DNA from: an uncultured bacterium
Lineage (GTDB): Bacteria > Bacillota > Clostridia > Oscillospirales > Butyricicoccaceae
Reading direction: 5' to 3'
Assembly (NCBI GenBank): GCA_905215125.1
Contig: CAJMOV010000120.1
Location: 1 to 6,212, forward strand
DNA length: 6,212 nt
Each line of letters starts with the position of its first letter. Position 1 is the stretch's first letter. Of the stretch, positions 5,903 through 6,212 are shown in pieces. The position numbers were made by a program, and so were the translations under genes. The notes under the pieces were generated by a model, which saw only the letters and a program-made list of their open reading frames with translations, was not told where the DNA came from and searched no databases.

Positions 5903-6212
5903 TTATCTCGCATACTTCGCTTTGATGCGCGGGTCGGCAAAGGCATAAAGGAGGTCAACCAGCAGCATACAGGTGCAGAACAGAAAGGCGTAAAATACCG
6001 TAGCTCCCATAGTACAGGGGATGTCCTTCTGGCGGATCCCCTGCACCAGAAGCGTGCCAAGGCCCGGCAGCGAAAAGATGGATTCGGTGATAACCGCGCC
6101 GCCCAGCAGCCCGCCGAAGTTGGTGCCCACAACAGTGATGATGGGCAGGGCCGCGTTCTTCAAGGCGTGGCCAAAAACAACATTCTTTTCGGGCGCGCCC
6201 TTGGCGCGGGCA
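5903..6212 (-). CDS. DppB/OppB-family ABC transporter permease, C-terminal part (5' end outside window)
   Basis: The last 102 residues of the first permease subunit; the frame enters the window open at its right edge. It begins inside the EAA coupling loop (ARAKGAPEKNVVFGHALKN), which contacts the ATPase subunits. It continues with ALPIITVVG, the very conserved FGGLLGGAVITESIFSLPGL and GTLLVQGI, a final hydrophobic segment (ATVFYAFLFCTCMLLVDLLYA) and the standard ending DLLYAFADPRIKAKY. These features are those of DppB/OppB/NikB permeases, normally about 305-340 residues, so roughly two thirds of the gene lies beyond 6212. The substrate-binding protein gene and the operon promoter are expected further upstream as well. 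The TAA stop overlaps the ribosome binding site of the next permease gene. Confidence 0.93.
   Translation of the reverse strand, partial: ARAKGAPEKNVVFGHALKNAALPIITVVGTNFGGLLGGAVITESIFSLPGLGTLLVQGIRQKDIPCTMGATVFYAFLFCTCMLLVDLLYAFADPRIKAKYAR

Overview
This 6.2 kb window looks like ordinary bacterial chromosome, most likely from a moderately GC-rich member of the Firmicutes (Clostridia-like). That guess rests on strong AGGAGG-type ribosome binding sites, Bacillus/Clostridium-style -35/-10 promoters, and the flavour of the proteins: a DppF with an LDGGR signature, a DUF2461 protein and a threonine-aldolase-like enzyme. No rRNA, tRNA, CRISPR, insertion sequence or phage gene is visible, and I found no convincing new multi-gene system.

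Layout, left to right. (1) 1-170, minus: N-terminal part of an NfeD-family membrane protein, cut by the window edge, with its own extended -10 promoter at 208-236. (2) 273-956, minus: a DUF2461 protein interrupted by an in-frame TAG at 342-344. The 22 codons after the TAG still encode the conserved family C-terminus, so it is annotated as a probable nonsense-truncated gene. (3) 978-1745, minus: a classical short-chain dehydrogenase/reductase (SDR), 21 nt upstream of the DUF2461 gene and probably co-transcribed with it. (4) 1746-1885: a divergent intergenic region with two back-to-back promoters whose -35 boxes are 2 bp apart. (5) 1886-2926, plus: a PLP-dependent threonine-aldolase/beta-eliminating lyase, closed by a strong hairpin terminator at 2940-2974. 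(6) 2991-6212, minus: the end of a peptide/nickel-type ABC transporter operon in the order permease B (partial), permease C, ATPase D, ATPase F. Its genes are separated by 12 nt, 16 nt and an 8-nt overlap.

How the parts work together. The four transporter genes would build a complete inner-membrane importer (two permeases and two ATPases). Its substrate-binding protein and promoter must lie beyond position 6212, so the substrate (di-/oligopeptide, nickel or another small solute) cannot be decided here. The lyase and the transporter converge on one shared, probably bidirectional terminator. The SDR/DUF2461 pair and the lyase are divergent and may compete for RNA polymerase at the shared promoter region, but no functional pathway link between them is evident.

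The observation most worth checking is the amber codon in the DUF2461 gene. Next come the degenerate ABC signature motif in the DppF-like ATPase and the abutting divergent promoters.
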